From Bacillota bacterium (GTDB lineage: Bacteria > Bacillota_I > Bacilli_A > Izemoplasmatales > UBA1188), in contig JAEYPN010000007.1 of NCBI GenBank assembly GCA_023410715.1, positions 1-57,001 on the forward strand: DNA of 57,001 nucleotides, given 5' to 3'. Both the position numbers and the translations under genes were made by a program. Under the pieces are notes generated by a model. That model made no database searches. It was given only the letters and a program-made list of their open reading frames with translations, and was not told the DNA's origin. Shown piece by piece: positions 1-8,619 of this stretch. Numbering within the stretch: the stretch's first letter is position 1; each line of letters begins with the position of its first letter.

Positions 1-97
1 CTCTTTCAACCTCTGATCTAATTAATTCTTTAATAGTTTCATCAATTTTTTCACCTTTTGCGAGACAACTTATAATTTTTGTGGTAAAATCATTCAT
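1..97 (-). CDS. IS256-family-like transposase, N-terminus only (cut by window edge)
   Basis: A minus-strand reading frame starts at ATG 97-95, behind a perfect AGGAGG (complement of 105-110), and runs open to the left edge. The 32 visible residues begin MNDFTTKII and continue with an acidic/lysine helix. They resemble the start of IS256/mutator-type transposases of Bacillota, which often begin MN(D/E)FTT and continue towards the conserved LLQTEL region lying outside the window. A TATAAT-like -10 for this gene sits upstream on the minus strand near 135-142. The family call rests on recalled N-terminal similarity only, so the catalytic DDE residues cannot be checked here. It could also be another short-leader protein. 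Confidence 0.5.
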   Translation of the reverse strand, partial: MNDFTTKIISCLAKGEKIDETIKELIRSEVER

Positions 98-324
98 GGG
101 AAAACCTCCTGTGTTTGAGATGTTGTGATAAACTTATTATAACACTGAGGTTTTCTCTTTTTTATACCAAATTTAAATTATTCAATTTTGAAAGTCCACA
201 AAATATTATACAATCTCGACATAACGCTGCTATAAATAATATAAAAAGTAAACATTTATATTTTAATAAAAATCTACTTATTTATTTAACTATATATTTA
301 TTTTTACAAAAAAACCGATTTTCC
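98..324. other. AT-rich intergenic region between transposase and lipoprotein locus
   Basis: About 225 bases of very AT-rich DNA with no convincing gene. It holds the upstream region of the minus-strand transposase and, at its right end, the promoter region of the first lipoprotein. The terminal inverted repeat of the insertion element should lie here, but I could not define it without the other end. Confidence 0.5.
311..322. promoter_or_regulatory. Operator-like element, upstream copy
   Basis: AAAACCGATTTT lies directly upstream of the -35 at 325. It differs by one base from the perfect palindrome AAAACCGGTTTT found at 4096, so it may be a weak second binding site for the same regulator. 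Confidence 0.4.
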
Positions 325-353
325 TTTACAAAACAAAAGTTTTAAATTATAAT
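325..353 (+). promoter_or_regulatory. Sigma-A-type promoter of the first lipoprotein gene
   Basis: TTTACA at 325-330 and a perfect TATAAT at 348-353, separated by exactly 17 bases. The expected start of transcription is near 360, about 90 bases before the start codon. Confidence 0.8.
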
Positions 354-368
354 TTATATGTAAGATAG

Positions 369-380
369 AAAACCAGTTTT
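369..380. promoter_or_regulatory. Operator-like element downstream of promoter
   Basis: AAAACCAGTTTT is centred about 15 bases after the predicted transcription start, the same position relative to the promoter as the copy at 4096-4107. Near-palindromes with a central CCGG/CCAG and A/T arms are typical of LacI-family operators. A roadblock repression site is inferred. Confidence 0.5.
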
Positions 381-450
381 ACAAAATTGATATAAAACAT
401 AAAAAATGTAATCGTTTTTATATCAAAAAAATCTAATGGAGGAATTGAAA

Positions 451-3400
451 ATGAAAAAATTAGGTTTAATTGCTTTTTTAATTACGTTATTCTCTATCTT
501 TTTAGTTTCTTGTAGTCAATTTGGAAATAAGAAACCTTCTCAATTGGGAAAACCAGAAATTTCGTTAGAGAATGACATAGTATCTTGGCAAGCAGTAGAT
601 CATGCAGAAGCATATGATGTATATGTTAACAATAGTTTAAAAACTACTGTTACTTCTACTTCATATAAGATTACAGAAACAGCTGTTGGCGAATATAAAA
701 TAAATGTTGTAGCCAATTCAACTGAAGAATTATGGCTTGCTTCTGAAAAGTCAAATGGAGTAACTTATAAAATTACTGGAGCATTAGGAACTCCTATTGT
801 TACTTTAAATGGTAAGACAGCTTCTTGGCAAGCAGTAGCAAATGCAACTAGTTATGAAGTGTTTGTTAACGGAGTATCAAAAGGATCACAAACAGATCTT
901 TCCTACTCTTTAGCAGAAACTACAGTTGGATCATATGAAATCCAAGTAGTTGCAAAATCATCAAATGATTTATATATAGAATCAGAAAAATCAACAAAAG
1001 TTACAGTTGTTATTGAAAAGACACCATTAACTGTTCCAACATTAACCTTAAATGGAAATGTGGTATCTTGGACAGCTGTAGCAAATGCCTCAAAATATGA
1101 AGTATTTGTTAATGGAACTTCTAAAGGTCAAATTACAGCAACTTCATACACGATTAATGCAACAACATTAGGTGATTATATTGTTAAAGTGTTAGCAGTA
1201 TCTGGCGATGATCAACATGAAGATTCTGCTCAATCAAATTCTGTCACATATACTTTAGTGGCAACTAAATTAGCAGCTCCTCAAATTTCTATTTTTGGTA
1301 GAATTATTAGTTGGCCTGAAGTTGCAAATGCAACAGGATATGAAGTATTCGTTAATGGGGTGTCTATTGGTACTCAAGCAGGTTTAAGTTATGAATTAAC
1401 TCAAACTGATATAGGCATTTACGAAGTTGAAGTTAAATCTAACTCAACTAGTGAATTATATAGTGAATCAGATAAATCAAATAAAGTATCATTCGATGTT
1501 TCAGCAACACCATTAAGTGCCCCTGTAGCAACAATTGAGGGTAACGTAGTATCTTGGCAGGCGGTTGATAATGCAACTGAATATGATGTTTATGTAAATG
1601 GAACAAAAGTATCAAGCCAAAAAACATTATCTTATACAGTAAAAGCATATCAAGTAGCTACATTTAGTGTTACAGTAGTTGCAACAACGACTAACTCAAA
1701 CTATTTAGCATCTGTAGCAAGTAATGCTGTAAATTATAAATTTGCAATTGACTTAACTAAACCTGTATTATTATCAGTTAAAGACCGCGCGGGAAAAGTA
1801 TTAACTTTCAAAGACGGTTCTCAATATACAGGCGCAACATTAGCTAACTTAGAATCATTCTTAGCAGTTGGTGATGATATTGATTTAGCTAATTTAAGTT
1901 CATTCTATGGTGATGCTGTTCAATTCATTCCAGCATCATTTAATCAAGATGTAGTAAATGGTAAAAACGGACAACAAATTACTAATGGAAATAATTTTTA
2001 TATTAATCCAGAAGATGGTGCATTCTTCTATATTAAGACTGCTGATGGTAAATACTTAGCATTCACAAATGGTGATAGCGTTGGTAAGGGTGGAACTTGT
2101 TTTACAACTAAAGGCGTTTTAATGGAAGAAAACAATGCATTCTTATGGCAATTAATTGAGACTCCAGTTGAAGGTGAATATTTGATTAGAAATGTTGCAG
2201 CATCAATGATTTATGCAAACGCATATAACAATGGTATAAACAGCTTATGTGTTGATTCAGACAACCATCTATGGCAATTCCCATTGATTGGAAATGCAAC
2301 AGATGGATATCATTATGGATTTATATTCTCATTCACACAAGTTGAAGACGCCCCTATGTCTGCTGATAAGAGAATTGAATTAGAGGGCAACAAGACAATT
2401 TATGCTGCATGGACTAATACATTCTTAAAATATGCAGGAAACATGGTTGATGGCGGTGCCTCAGTTGGTGAAGGTTGCTACGTATTCACATTTGAAAAAG
2501 TAGCAAACAATACATATAAAGATACTTATAGAATTAAAGTAGGTTCTAAGTATTTAACATATGTTTCTCAAGGTGTTATGGAATTATCTGACTTAGATGA
2601 ATCTGACAATGGTCAAATCTTCGTTTTGCAAGATGCTCCAGGATTGAAGAATGGATATTTAATTTCTAATATTAAGATGGGTTACTTTGGTGACTGGTTC
2701 GTTGGATTAGATAGATTAGTTGTGTTCAAATATGAAGCATTAAATTCTTGGGGTGAACGTCAAAACATTTATGAATGGTCATATCATAACGGAGCTACAT
2801 TCTTTATTGCTTCAACAGATGCTGAAGTTCAAGAATATGTTTCGCCTTTTGGACACACATGCGATCATGTTTGTCCAGAATGTGGAAAATGTACAGATGA
2901 AAGTTGCACTGATCCAGCTTGTGCTGACAAGTGTCAACGACATTCAATATTTGATAATCCAGTTTTAATTAGTGTTAAAGAAGCAGCTGACAGCGCACTA
3001 GAATTTGTAAATGGCACTGGTTCATTAGACTCATACTTAGCAGTAGGTTCAACAATAGATAAAAATAATTTAAGTGCATTATATGGTTCAGCATTACAAT
3101 TCATTCCTGCTGAATTCAAAGAAACTGCTACAGGTAAAAATGCTCAACAAATTGCTGAAGGAAACGCAGCTTGGATTAATGCAAATGCAGGCAAATTCTA
3201 TTTCATTAAAACTACTGATGGTAAATACTTATCAGGTTTAAATGGCGATCAAGTTGGAATGGGCGGTAAATGGTTTGTTACAAAAGGAGCACTAGACGCT
3301 GAAAACTATATGTATATGTGGCAAGTTATAGAAACAGCTACAGAAGGCGAATATTTATTAAGAAATGTTGGAATGTCAATGATAGCTGCTAATGCATGGA

Positions 3401-3981
3401 ATGTTAATACCTATATTTGTCGTGATACTGATGGCCATATTCATCAATATAGTTTAATTGAAAACCATAACGCATTTATCTTCACATTTACACAAGTTAA
3501 AGACGCAACATTTGCAGAAGACGCAGAAGTAGAATTAGCCGGTGAAAATACAATTAAAAACCTTTGTACAAATACATACTTAAAATATGACACAAACATG
3601 GCAGATGCTGGTTCTAATTTAGTTGATGCCGGAGTATTTGAGTTTGTTAAAGTTACATTAGGAAACTTTACAAATGCTTATAGAATTAAAGTAGGTTCTA
3701 AGTATTTAACATATGTTTCTGAAGGTGTTATGGAATTATCTGACTTAGATGAAGCTGACAATGGTCAAATCTTCATATTAGAAAAATTAGCTGGTATTAA
3801 GAATGGTTATAGAATCGCAAACGTTAAGATGGGTTACTTTTGGGACTGGTTCTATGGATTAGATAGATTAGTTGTATTCAACTATGAAGCAGCAAATGCA
3901 TGGAGACAACGTCAAAACATTCTTGAATGGGATTACTACACAGGCGCAACATTTATTATTGAGACTGTTGTAGCAGAGTAA
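451..3981 (+). CDS. Giant modular lipoprotein: five FN3-like repeats and two beta-trefoil-like modules
   Basis: Predicted surface lipoprotein of 1176 residues. I start it at ATG 451 and not at 436, because GGAGG at 438-442 overlaps the upstream ATG and is well spaced for 451. The signal peptide ends in an LVSC lipobox (Cys21). Five FN3-like repeats follow at about 32-110, 112-190, 193-270, 273-352 and 355-433, each with a VSWxxVxxAxxYxVxVNG core. Two related, roughly 340-residue modules (about 440-800 and 835-1176) have short repeats of the type YIKTxDGKYL and LWQLIE, which recall beta-trefoil (ricin-like) sugar-binding folds. A Cys/His-rich linker at 802-831 joins them. No catalytic domain is recognisable, so a role in binding polysaccharide or scaffolding is inferred. 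The gene has its own promoter and terminator and is set apart from the operon that follows. Confidence 0.8.
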   Translation: MKKLGLIAFLITLFSIFLVSCSQFGNKKPSQLGKPEISLENDIVSWQAVDHAEAYDVYVNNSLKTTVTSTSYKITETAVGEYKINVVANSTEELWLASEKSNGVTYKITGALGTPIVTLNGKTASWQAVANATSYEVFVNGVSKGSQTDLSYSLAETTVGSYEIQVVAKSSNDLYIESEKSTKVTVVIEKTPLTVPTLTLNGNVVSWTAVANASKYEVFVNGTSKGQITATSYTINATTLGDYIVKVLAVSGDDQHEDSAQSNSVTYTLVATKLAAPQISIFGRIISWPEVANATGYEVFVNGVSIGTQAGLSYELTQTDIGIYEVEVKSNSTSELYSESDKSNKVSFDVSATPLSAPVATIEGNVVSWQAVDNATEYDVYVNGTKVSSQKTLSYTVKAYQVATFSVTVVATTTNSNYLASVASNAVNYKFAIDLTKPVLLSVKDRAGKVLTFKDGSQYTGATLANLESFLAVGDDIDLANLSSFYGDAVQFIPASFNQDVVNGKNGQQITNGNNFYINPEDGAFFYIKTADGKYLAFTNGDSVGKGGTCFTTKGVLMEENNAFLWQLIETPVEGEYLIRNVAASMIYANAYNNGINSLCVDSDNHLWQFPLIGNATDGYHYGFIFSFTQVEDAPMSADKRIELEGNKTIYAAWTNTFLKYAGNMVDGGASVGEGCYVFTFEKVANNTYKDTYRIKVGSKYLTYVSQGVMELSDLDESDNGQIFVLQDAPGLKNGYLISNIKMGYFGDWFVGLDRLVVFKYEALNSWGERQNIYEWSYHNGATFFIASTDAEVQEYVSPFGHTCDHVCPECGKCTDESCTDPACADKCQRHSIFDNPVLISVKEAADSALEFVNGTGSLDSYLAVGSTIDKNNLSALYGSALQFIPAEFKETATGKNAQQIAEGNAAWINANAGKFYFIKTTDGKYLSGLNGDQVGMGGKWFVTKGALDAENYMYMWQVIETATEGEYLLRNVGMSMIAANAWNVNTYICRDTDGHIHQYSLIENHNAFIFTFTQVKDATFAEDAEVELAGENTIKNLCTNTYLKYDTNMADAGSNLVDAGVFEFVKVTLGNFTNAYRIKVGSKYLTYVSEGVMELSDLDEADNGQIFILEKLAGIKNGYRIANVKMGYFWDWFYGLDRLVVFNYEAANAWRQRQNILEWDYYTGATFIIETVVAE
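2525..2622 (+). repeat. 98-base internal repeat, copy 1
   Basis: This block is identical to 3677-3774 at all but two positions. It encodes part of the first beta-trefoil-like module, whereas flanking DNA of the two modules is clearly more diverged. Confidence 0.9.
3677..3774 (+). repeat. 98-base internal repeat, copy 2
   Basis: Second copy of the block at 2525-2622, in the second beta-trefoil-like module. The two differences change Gln to Glu and Ser to Ala. Confidence 0.9.
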
Positions 3982-3997
3982 TATACTTAGTATAATT

Positions 3998-4037
3998 AAA
4001 GATAACGTATATTCTTATATACGCTATCTTTTTTTAA
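3998..4037 (+). terminator. Intrinsic terminator after the first lipoprotein gene
   Basis: A 14-base inverted repeat (3998-4011 with 4018-4031, one mismatch) is followed by a run of T. It separates the first lipoprotein gene from the downstream operon. Confidence 0.85.
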
Positions 4038-4053
4038 TAAGTTAAAATGTTTG

Positions 4054-4082
4054 TAGACATATATATACATATATGTTATAAT
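4054..4082 (+). promoter_or_regulatory. Promoter of the polysaccharide lipoprotein operon
   Basis: TAGACA at 4054-4059 and TATAAT at 4077-4082 are 17 bases apart. The expected start is near 4089. No terminator is seen until after 24236, so this promoter may drive the genes from 4125 to at least 18127. Confidence 0.75.
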
Positions 4083-4095
4083 TAAATTGAAAAAG

Positions 4096-4107
4096 AAAAC
4101 CGGTTTT
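4096..4107. promoter_or_regulatory. Perfect palindromic operator-like element
   Basis: AAAACCGGTTTT, a perfect 12-base palindrome, begins about 7 bases after the predicted transcription start. It matches the elements at 369 and 311 and is typical in form of LacI-family operators. Confidence 0.6.
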
Positions 4108-4124
4108 ATGAAAGGACTAAAAAT

Positions 4125-5996
4125 ATGAAGAAATTACAAGTTTTTTTATCTGCTATAACGACTTTGCTCTTATGCATATTTCTAATTGGATGTGTAGAAA
4201 AAGAAAAGATAGTTGAATTAAATAGTCCTGTTTTAACATTAGAAAATAGGACAGTTTTATGGGAATCTATTTATGGGGCTTCAAGATATGAGGTATATGT
4301 AAATGGAACTTCTGTAGGAATTGTAACTGAAACATCATATACATTAGAAACAAAAAAATTAGGTGAATATAAGATTACTGTTAAAGCTTTAACATCTGAT
4401 TCTAATAAATTTTTAAATAGTAAAGTTTCTGAAGAAAAAAAGATTACTATTAAACCAGTTCAACTATCTAGTCCAATCACAACAATTAAAAATAAGGTTG
4501 TAATTTGGAATCTTGTTAACCACGCTGTAGGTTATGAAGTATATTTAAACGGAACTTTGGTATCTACTCAATCAAACAATAGTTATACAATTGCTCCAGA
4601 AGAGTATGGTATTTATTCAGTAAAAGTAAAAGCTATCGCAAATGAAGCTAATTATTCTACAAGTGAATATAGCAACGAGGTAAGTTACTCATATCAAAAG
4701 AAGAGCGTTCCTACTCCAATTGTTGAAGTAGATGGCGAAACAGTTACATGGTTTACATCGAGTAGAGCTGATCATTATGAAGTATATGTAAACGAAGTGT
4801 TTGTTGAAAACAATACAACCGGATTATATAAAGCACCTAGTGAACCGGGTTCATATAAAATTCAAGTTAGGGGTATTTCAAAAGATGAAACTTTATACAA
4901 TAGTTCGGTTTTAAGTTCTGTTGCAACAGTAAAAGTATCAAAACCTGTTGATCTAAGTAAAGATATAATTGTTTATAGCAAAAACCTAGTTTTACGCTTA
5001 GAACGTTATGTTTTAGGGATTATGAGTCAAAATAATAAATATTTAACTAGTAATCCTGCTTACTTAGAAAGATTAGACTATATGGATAATTACCTATGTA
5101 ACTTAGTCCAATATAAAAATGTTTCTGATATCACTCAATACGCATGGAGACTTGAAGAAGTAGAATATAGTAATGAATTTGTTTGGGTTAATAGCGCGTC
5201 AAAAGTATACCGTATTAGGTTAACTGATGGTACATACTTAACTGCATCTAAAAATAATTTAATTTCAGCTGGTGGTGATTACATTTCATCATCAGAATAT
5301 GTTAAAGATGACATCTGGCAATACTGGCAATTCATACCAATTGAAGGATATAAGAATGAATACTATATAAGTAACGTTGGAAGCACTTATGACTGGAATA
5401 TTAGCCAATTCTATTTAACAGATACATCAAGAGCTGATGGTGGCGCAGAATTATATACAATGACAAAAGAAAACGAATATTACTTCCACTTTGTTGTTGA
5501 AAATGTTGAAGGTGCAACATTTGCTGAAGTTAAGAACTCTGATAAGAGTGGAAAATATGTTGTTACAAACTTTAAGAATGGGAATGTATATTCAATCGGT
5601 TCTTTAGATAATTTAGTTAAGACTGATAGAACTGTTACAAATGCATTAGATACAGATATATGGGAATTAGAACGTGTCAGTGGAGAAGATTCATATTTAA
5701 TTAAGTTTGCCGATGGTTCATATTTATGCATGGTTAATTATGAATTACATAAGACTTCTAATAAAGTTGATGCACATAAATTTTATTTATTAGAAGTATC
5801 AGGTGTAAAAGATTGTTACAAACTTTGTGGTGCGGAGAAAACAGACTTCTGCAAATTTATAGACACTGGTGATAACACTACAAGATTATATTGCTATAGC
5901 GATACTGAGGTTGATGGTGTTGTTACTCGTTGGTGGAATGGTATTGCTGATAGAAACTGTTTAGGCAATTACTGGATCTTTACAAAAACTAATTAA
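4125..5996 (+). CDS. Modular lipoprotein: three FN3-like repeats and a beta-trefoil-like domain
   Basis: Predicted surface lipoprotein of 623 residues with a signal peptide ending in LIGC (Cys23). Three FN3-like repeats occupy about 30-108, 112-190 and 194-270, with the same VxWxxxxxAxxYEVYVNG core as its neighbours. The remaining 340 residues have repeated segments such as YRIRLTDGTYLTA, WQYWQFIPIE and YLIKFADGSYLCM. These suggest a beta-trefoil-like carbohydrate-binding region related to that of the preceding gene. No enzyme domain is seen. It is the first gene of the operon and ends only 14 bases before the GH127 gene, so a substrate-binding role for that enzyme set is a reasonable inference. 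Confidence 0.75.
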   Translation: MKKLQVFLSAITTLLLCIFLIGCVEKEKIVELNSPVLTLENRTVLWESIYGASRYEVYVNGTSVGIVTETSYTLETKKLGEYKITVKALTSDSNKFLNSKVSEEKKITIKPVQLSSPITTIKNKVVIWNLVNHAVGYEVYLNGTLVSTQSNNSYTIAPEEYGIYSVKVKAIANEANYSTSEYSNEVSYSYQKKSVPTPIVEVDGETVTWFTSSRADHYEVYVNEVFVENNTTGLYKAPSEPGSYKIQVRGISKDETLYNSSVLSSVATVKVSKPVDLSKDIIVYSKNLVLRLERYVLGIMSQNNKYLTSNPAYLERLDYMDNYLCNLVQYKNVSDITQYAWRLEEVEYSNEFVWVNSASKVYRIRLTDGTYLTASKNNLISAGGDYISSSEYVKDDIWQYWQFIPIEGYKNEYYISNVGSTYDWNISQFYLTDTSRADGGAELYTMTKENEYYFHFVVENVEGATFAEVKNSDKSGKYVVTNFKNGNVYSIGSLDNLVKTDRTVTNALDTDIWELERVSGEDSYLIKFADGSYLCMVNYELHKTSNKVDAHKFYLLEVSGVKDCYKLCGAEKTDFCKFIDTGDNTTRLYCYSDTEVDGVVTRWWNGIADRNCLGNYWIFTKTN

Positions 5997-6010
5997 GGAG
6001 GAATTAGAAA

Positions 6011-8599
6011 ATGAAAAAAATTATTATTTTATCAATCTTATTAGTTTTATCATTGACCTTAGTTTCATGTGAAGAAAACTCTGATAAAGAAACATTAGAA
6101 ACTCCTGTATGTATTATTTCAAACAATATTGTTAGTTGGAATAAAATAACAGGTGCTACTGCTTATAAAGTATATGTTGATAACAAATTAGTAGATACTA
6201 TTTCCGATACATTCTATGTACTAGAATTAGAATTTGGATCTTATCAAATTTCAATTAAAGCCATTGATACAACAAATGCTATGAAAGATTCTTCAAAGAG
6301 TAAAACAATAATATACACAAAGAATGCTGATAAAGATAGTTTGGAATTATATAAATTATTAGATGACTTCTCATGGGAATATGACAACATGATTGATGAA
6401 GCTATCGAATATGTTAGTGAAAAACAATTAAAACGTGAATTCTGGTGGAGAGATTTAGAATACACATTCTTTAATCATACAGATGATGATGGTGGATACC
6501 GTGCAGAGTTTTGGGGAAAAACACTTCGTGGAGCTGTATATACATATCAGTATAATCACGATGAAGAATTATATGACATTTTAGAAACAACAATAAAAAA
6601 TATGTTAGAGTTTCAAAAGACTGAATTTGAGGGCCGTCTTTCTGGATTTACTGTTGATAACGAATTCACTGGTTGGGACATTCGTTCTCACATGTACACG
6701 CTATATGGTTTCTATTACTTCTATCAAATCTGTAAAGATGAAGAATTAAAAGAAGAAATAGTTGAATCATTAAGATTACAAGTTGATTATTTAGTTAAAC
6801 GTATAGGGCCAAACGAAGGACAAGTTGAAATTTTGACAACATCTCCCGACTGGGGTGGAACAACTTCAGCTAACGTTTTAGATGGTGTCATAAAAGCTTA
6901 TTTATTGGTTAAAGATCATACATATTTGGATTTTGCAAAATATATTATTGATACTGGTTTATCAACAATGAAATCTGATGAAGGTAAAACTTTAGTTGAA
7001 AGTGCCTTAGATGGTGATCCTATGTATGAATGGGGATGTCGTAAATTATATGAAGTTAACGCTTGTTTCGAAGGAGTATTAGATTACTATTTAGTTACTG
7101 GAGATGAATACTATTTAAGATTAGCAATGGGTTTTTATAAAGCTAATGCTGGTATTGAAACTACTGAAATCGGTAGTTTAGCAGTAGATGTTGAAGAAGC
7201 ATGCCACTCAACAGTAGAGCAATTTAACCCGTATAATTTAGGAAGAATGAATGAAACATGTGTTCAAACTACATGGATTCGTTTCTTATTAAAGATGTTT
7301 ATGGTAACTGGCAATGCTGAAATGATGGATTATTTAGAACAAGCTTATTATAATTTTGGTTTTGGTTCTATTGATTGGGAGTTTCATAATGATTGGCCTA
7401 TCTTTTCATATTCACCTTTAGCAACAATGCCAAGAGATAATGTTTATTCAGGGACAGCTTTTATTGGTGAAGATTACCACTGTCAAAGTTGTTGCGTATT
7501 ATCAGGTATATCTTTTATGCCTGTAGTTGTAAAATCAGCAATCTTAAAATCAACAAACGGCTTTGCAGTTAACATGTATATAGACGGAAAGATAAATACT
7601 TATACTCCAAACGGAAAAGCAATTAGCTTTGTATGTCAAACTAATTATCCAAGTTCTGGTTTTGTAAAAAATATAATTAACTTAGAAGAAAATGAGAGTA
7701 TGAACATCAGTTTCAGAATTCCTAGATGGAGTAAGGTATCAACTGTTAAAGTTAATGGATCGGTAGTCGAAGGTGTTACCGCCGGATCATATGTTTCAAT
7801 AAATAGAGAATGGTCTAACGGAGATACCGTAGAATTGGAGTTTGATATGAGTACATATTTAATCTATGCTTCTAAAGAATGTACTGAGAAAGATGCTGGA
7901 TACAATGTTATGGTTAAACGTGGGCCACTAGTGTTTGCTAGAGATTCTCGTTTAGAAGGACAAAATATTTTTACACATTTATCATTCGATGTTGATGAAA
8001 ATGGATGTTTGACTACAGAAATAGTCGATAATAGTAGTATTGAGCATGCACAATGTGAATTAAAGGTTAGATTAAATGATGGAACATACGTTCATTTAAT
8101 CGATTATGGTGCAGCCGGAAAGACAATGGATGAGAACTCAATAATGAGTTTAAACATTCCAACATTTGATTATTGGAGTATTGATATGACCAGTACTTTA
8201 GTAATCAAAAACGACATTACTAAATCTCCTATGAAATTAGCATTTAGTGATAGGCATATGGTTGAAGCTGCAGCTTATGCATATACATCTGATGAGGATA
8301 TTCTTGTTAACTTTGCAGTCGAGTTTGAATTACAATCAAATGGATTTTATCGTATTAAACTATTAGCAACTGGTGGCTATTTAACAGTTAGAGCTGATTG
8401 CAGAATTGGAAGCCAAGAATCTTTAGATGACGCAGCTCAATTATTTAATCTAAAACAATCTGGTATGAATAGATATAAACTTGAATTACAAGACGGAAGA
8501 GTATTGTCACTTCATGATGATGGAACGGTATATGCCACTGAAGATATTAAACATCCAAGACAATACTGGAATTTATTAGAAATTGAATATGACAAATAG
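6011..8599 (+). CDS. Lipoprotein GH127-type (DUF1680) beta-L-arabinofuranosidase with FN3-like and beta-trefoil-like modules
   Basis: Surface lipoprotein of 862 residues (LVSC lipobox, Cys20) with a clear AGGAGG ribosome binding site. One FN3-like repeat (about 30-105) precedes an (alpha/alpha)6-type catalytic region (about 115-700) that matches the DUF1680/GH127 family, which releases beta-L-arabinofuranose using a zinc-bound cysteine nucleophile. The motif NETC places a Cys at 417, and a CC pair follows at 494-495. From memory, the zinc ligands and nucleophile of Bifidobacterium HypBA1 (Cys340, Cys417, Cys418) have the same spacing of 77 and 78. The motif FRIPRWS and the segment VKRGPLVFARD are also typical of the family. 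A C-terminal beta-trefoil-like module (about 760-862) may bind sugar. Substrate specificity within GH127/GH146 relatives is not certain. Confidence 0.8.
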   Translation: MKKIIILSILLVLSLTLVSCEENSDKETLETPVCIISNNIVSWNKITGATAYKVYVDNKLVDTISDTFYVLELEFGSYQISIKAIDTTNAMKDSSKSKTIIYTKNADKDSLELYKLLDDFSWEYDNMIDEAIEYVSEKQLKREFWWRDLEYTFFNHTDDDGGYRAEFWGKTLRGAVYTYQYNHDEELYDILETTIKNMLEFQKTEFEGRLSGFTVDNEFTGWDIRSHMYTLYGFYYFYQICKDEELKEEIVESLRLQVDYLVKRIGPNEGQVEILTTSPDWGGTTSANVLDGVIKAYLLVKDHTYLDFAKYIIDTGLSTMKSDEGKTLVESALDGDPMYEWGCRKLYEVNACFEGVLDYYLVTGDEYYLRLAMGFYKANAGIETTEIGSLAVDVEEACHSTVEQFNPYNLGRMNETCVQTTWIRFLLKMFMVTGNAEMMDYLEQAYYNFGFGSIDWEFHNDWPIFSYSPLATMPRDNVYSGTAFIGEDYHCQSCCVLSGISFMPVVVKSAILKSTNGFAVNMYIDGKINTYTPNGKAISFVCQTNYPSSGFVKNIINLEENESMNISFRIPRWSKVSTVKVNGSVVEGVTAGSYVSINREWSNGDTVELEFDMSTYLIYASKECTEKDAGYNVMVKRGPLVFARDSRLEGQNIFTHLSFDVDENGCLTTEIVDNSSIEHAQCELKVRLNDGTYVHLIDYGAAGKTMDENSIMSLNIPTFDYWSIDMTSTLVIKNDITKSPMKLAFSDRHMVEAAAYAYTSDEDILVNFAVEFELQSNGFYRIKLLATGGYLTVRADCRIGSQESLDDAAQLFNLKQSGMNRYKLELQDGRVLSLHDDGTVYATEDIKHPRQYWNLLEIEYDK

Positions 8600-8619
8600 T
8601 ATAAAAGGAGTTTTATTCT

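Noticed and set aside
115..345. 76-codon plus-strand frame in the left intergenic region
   Set aside because: Low-complexity Phe/Leu/Lys/Asn composition, no ribosome binding site, and it overlaps the promoter at 325-353.
436..450. ATG 436 as start of the first lipoprotein
   Set aside because: This ATG overlaps the GGAGG that serves ATG 451, and the signal peptide is typical only from MKKLGL onward.
5480..5731. Minus-strand frame of 83 codons and similar antisense frames inside the lipoprotein genes
   Set aside because: Shadows of strongly coding plus-strand frames, with no ribosome binding site or family features.
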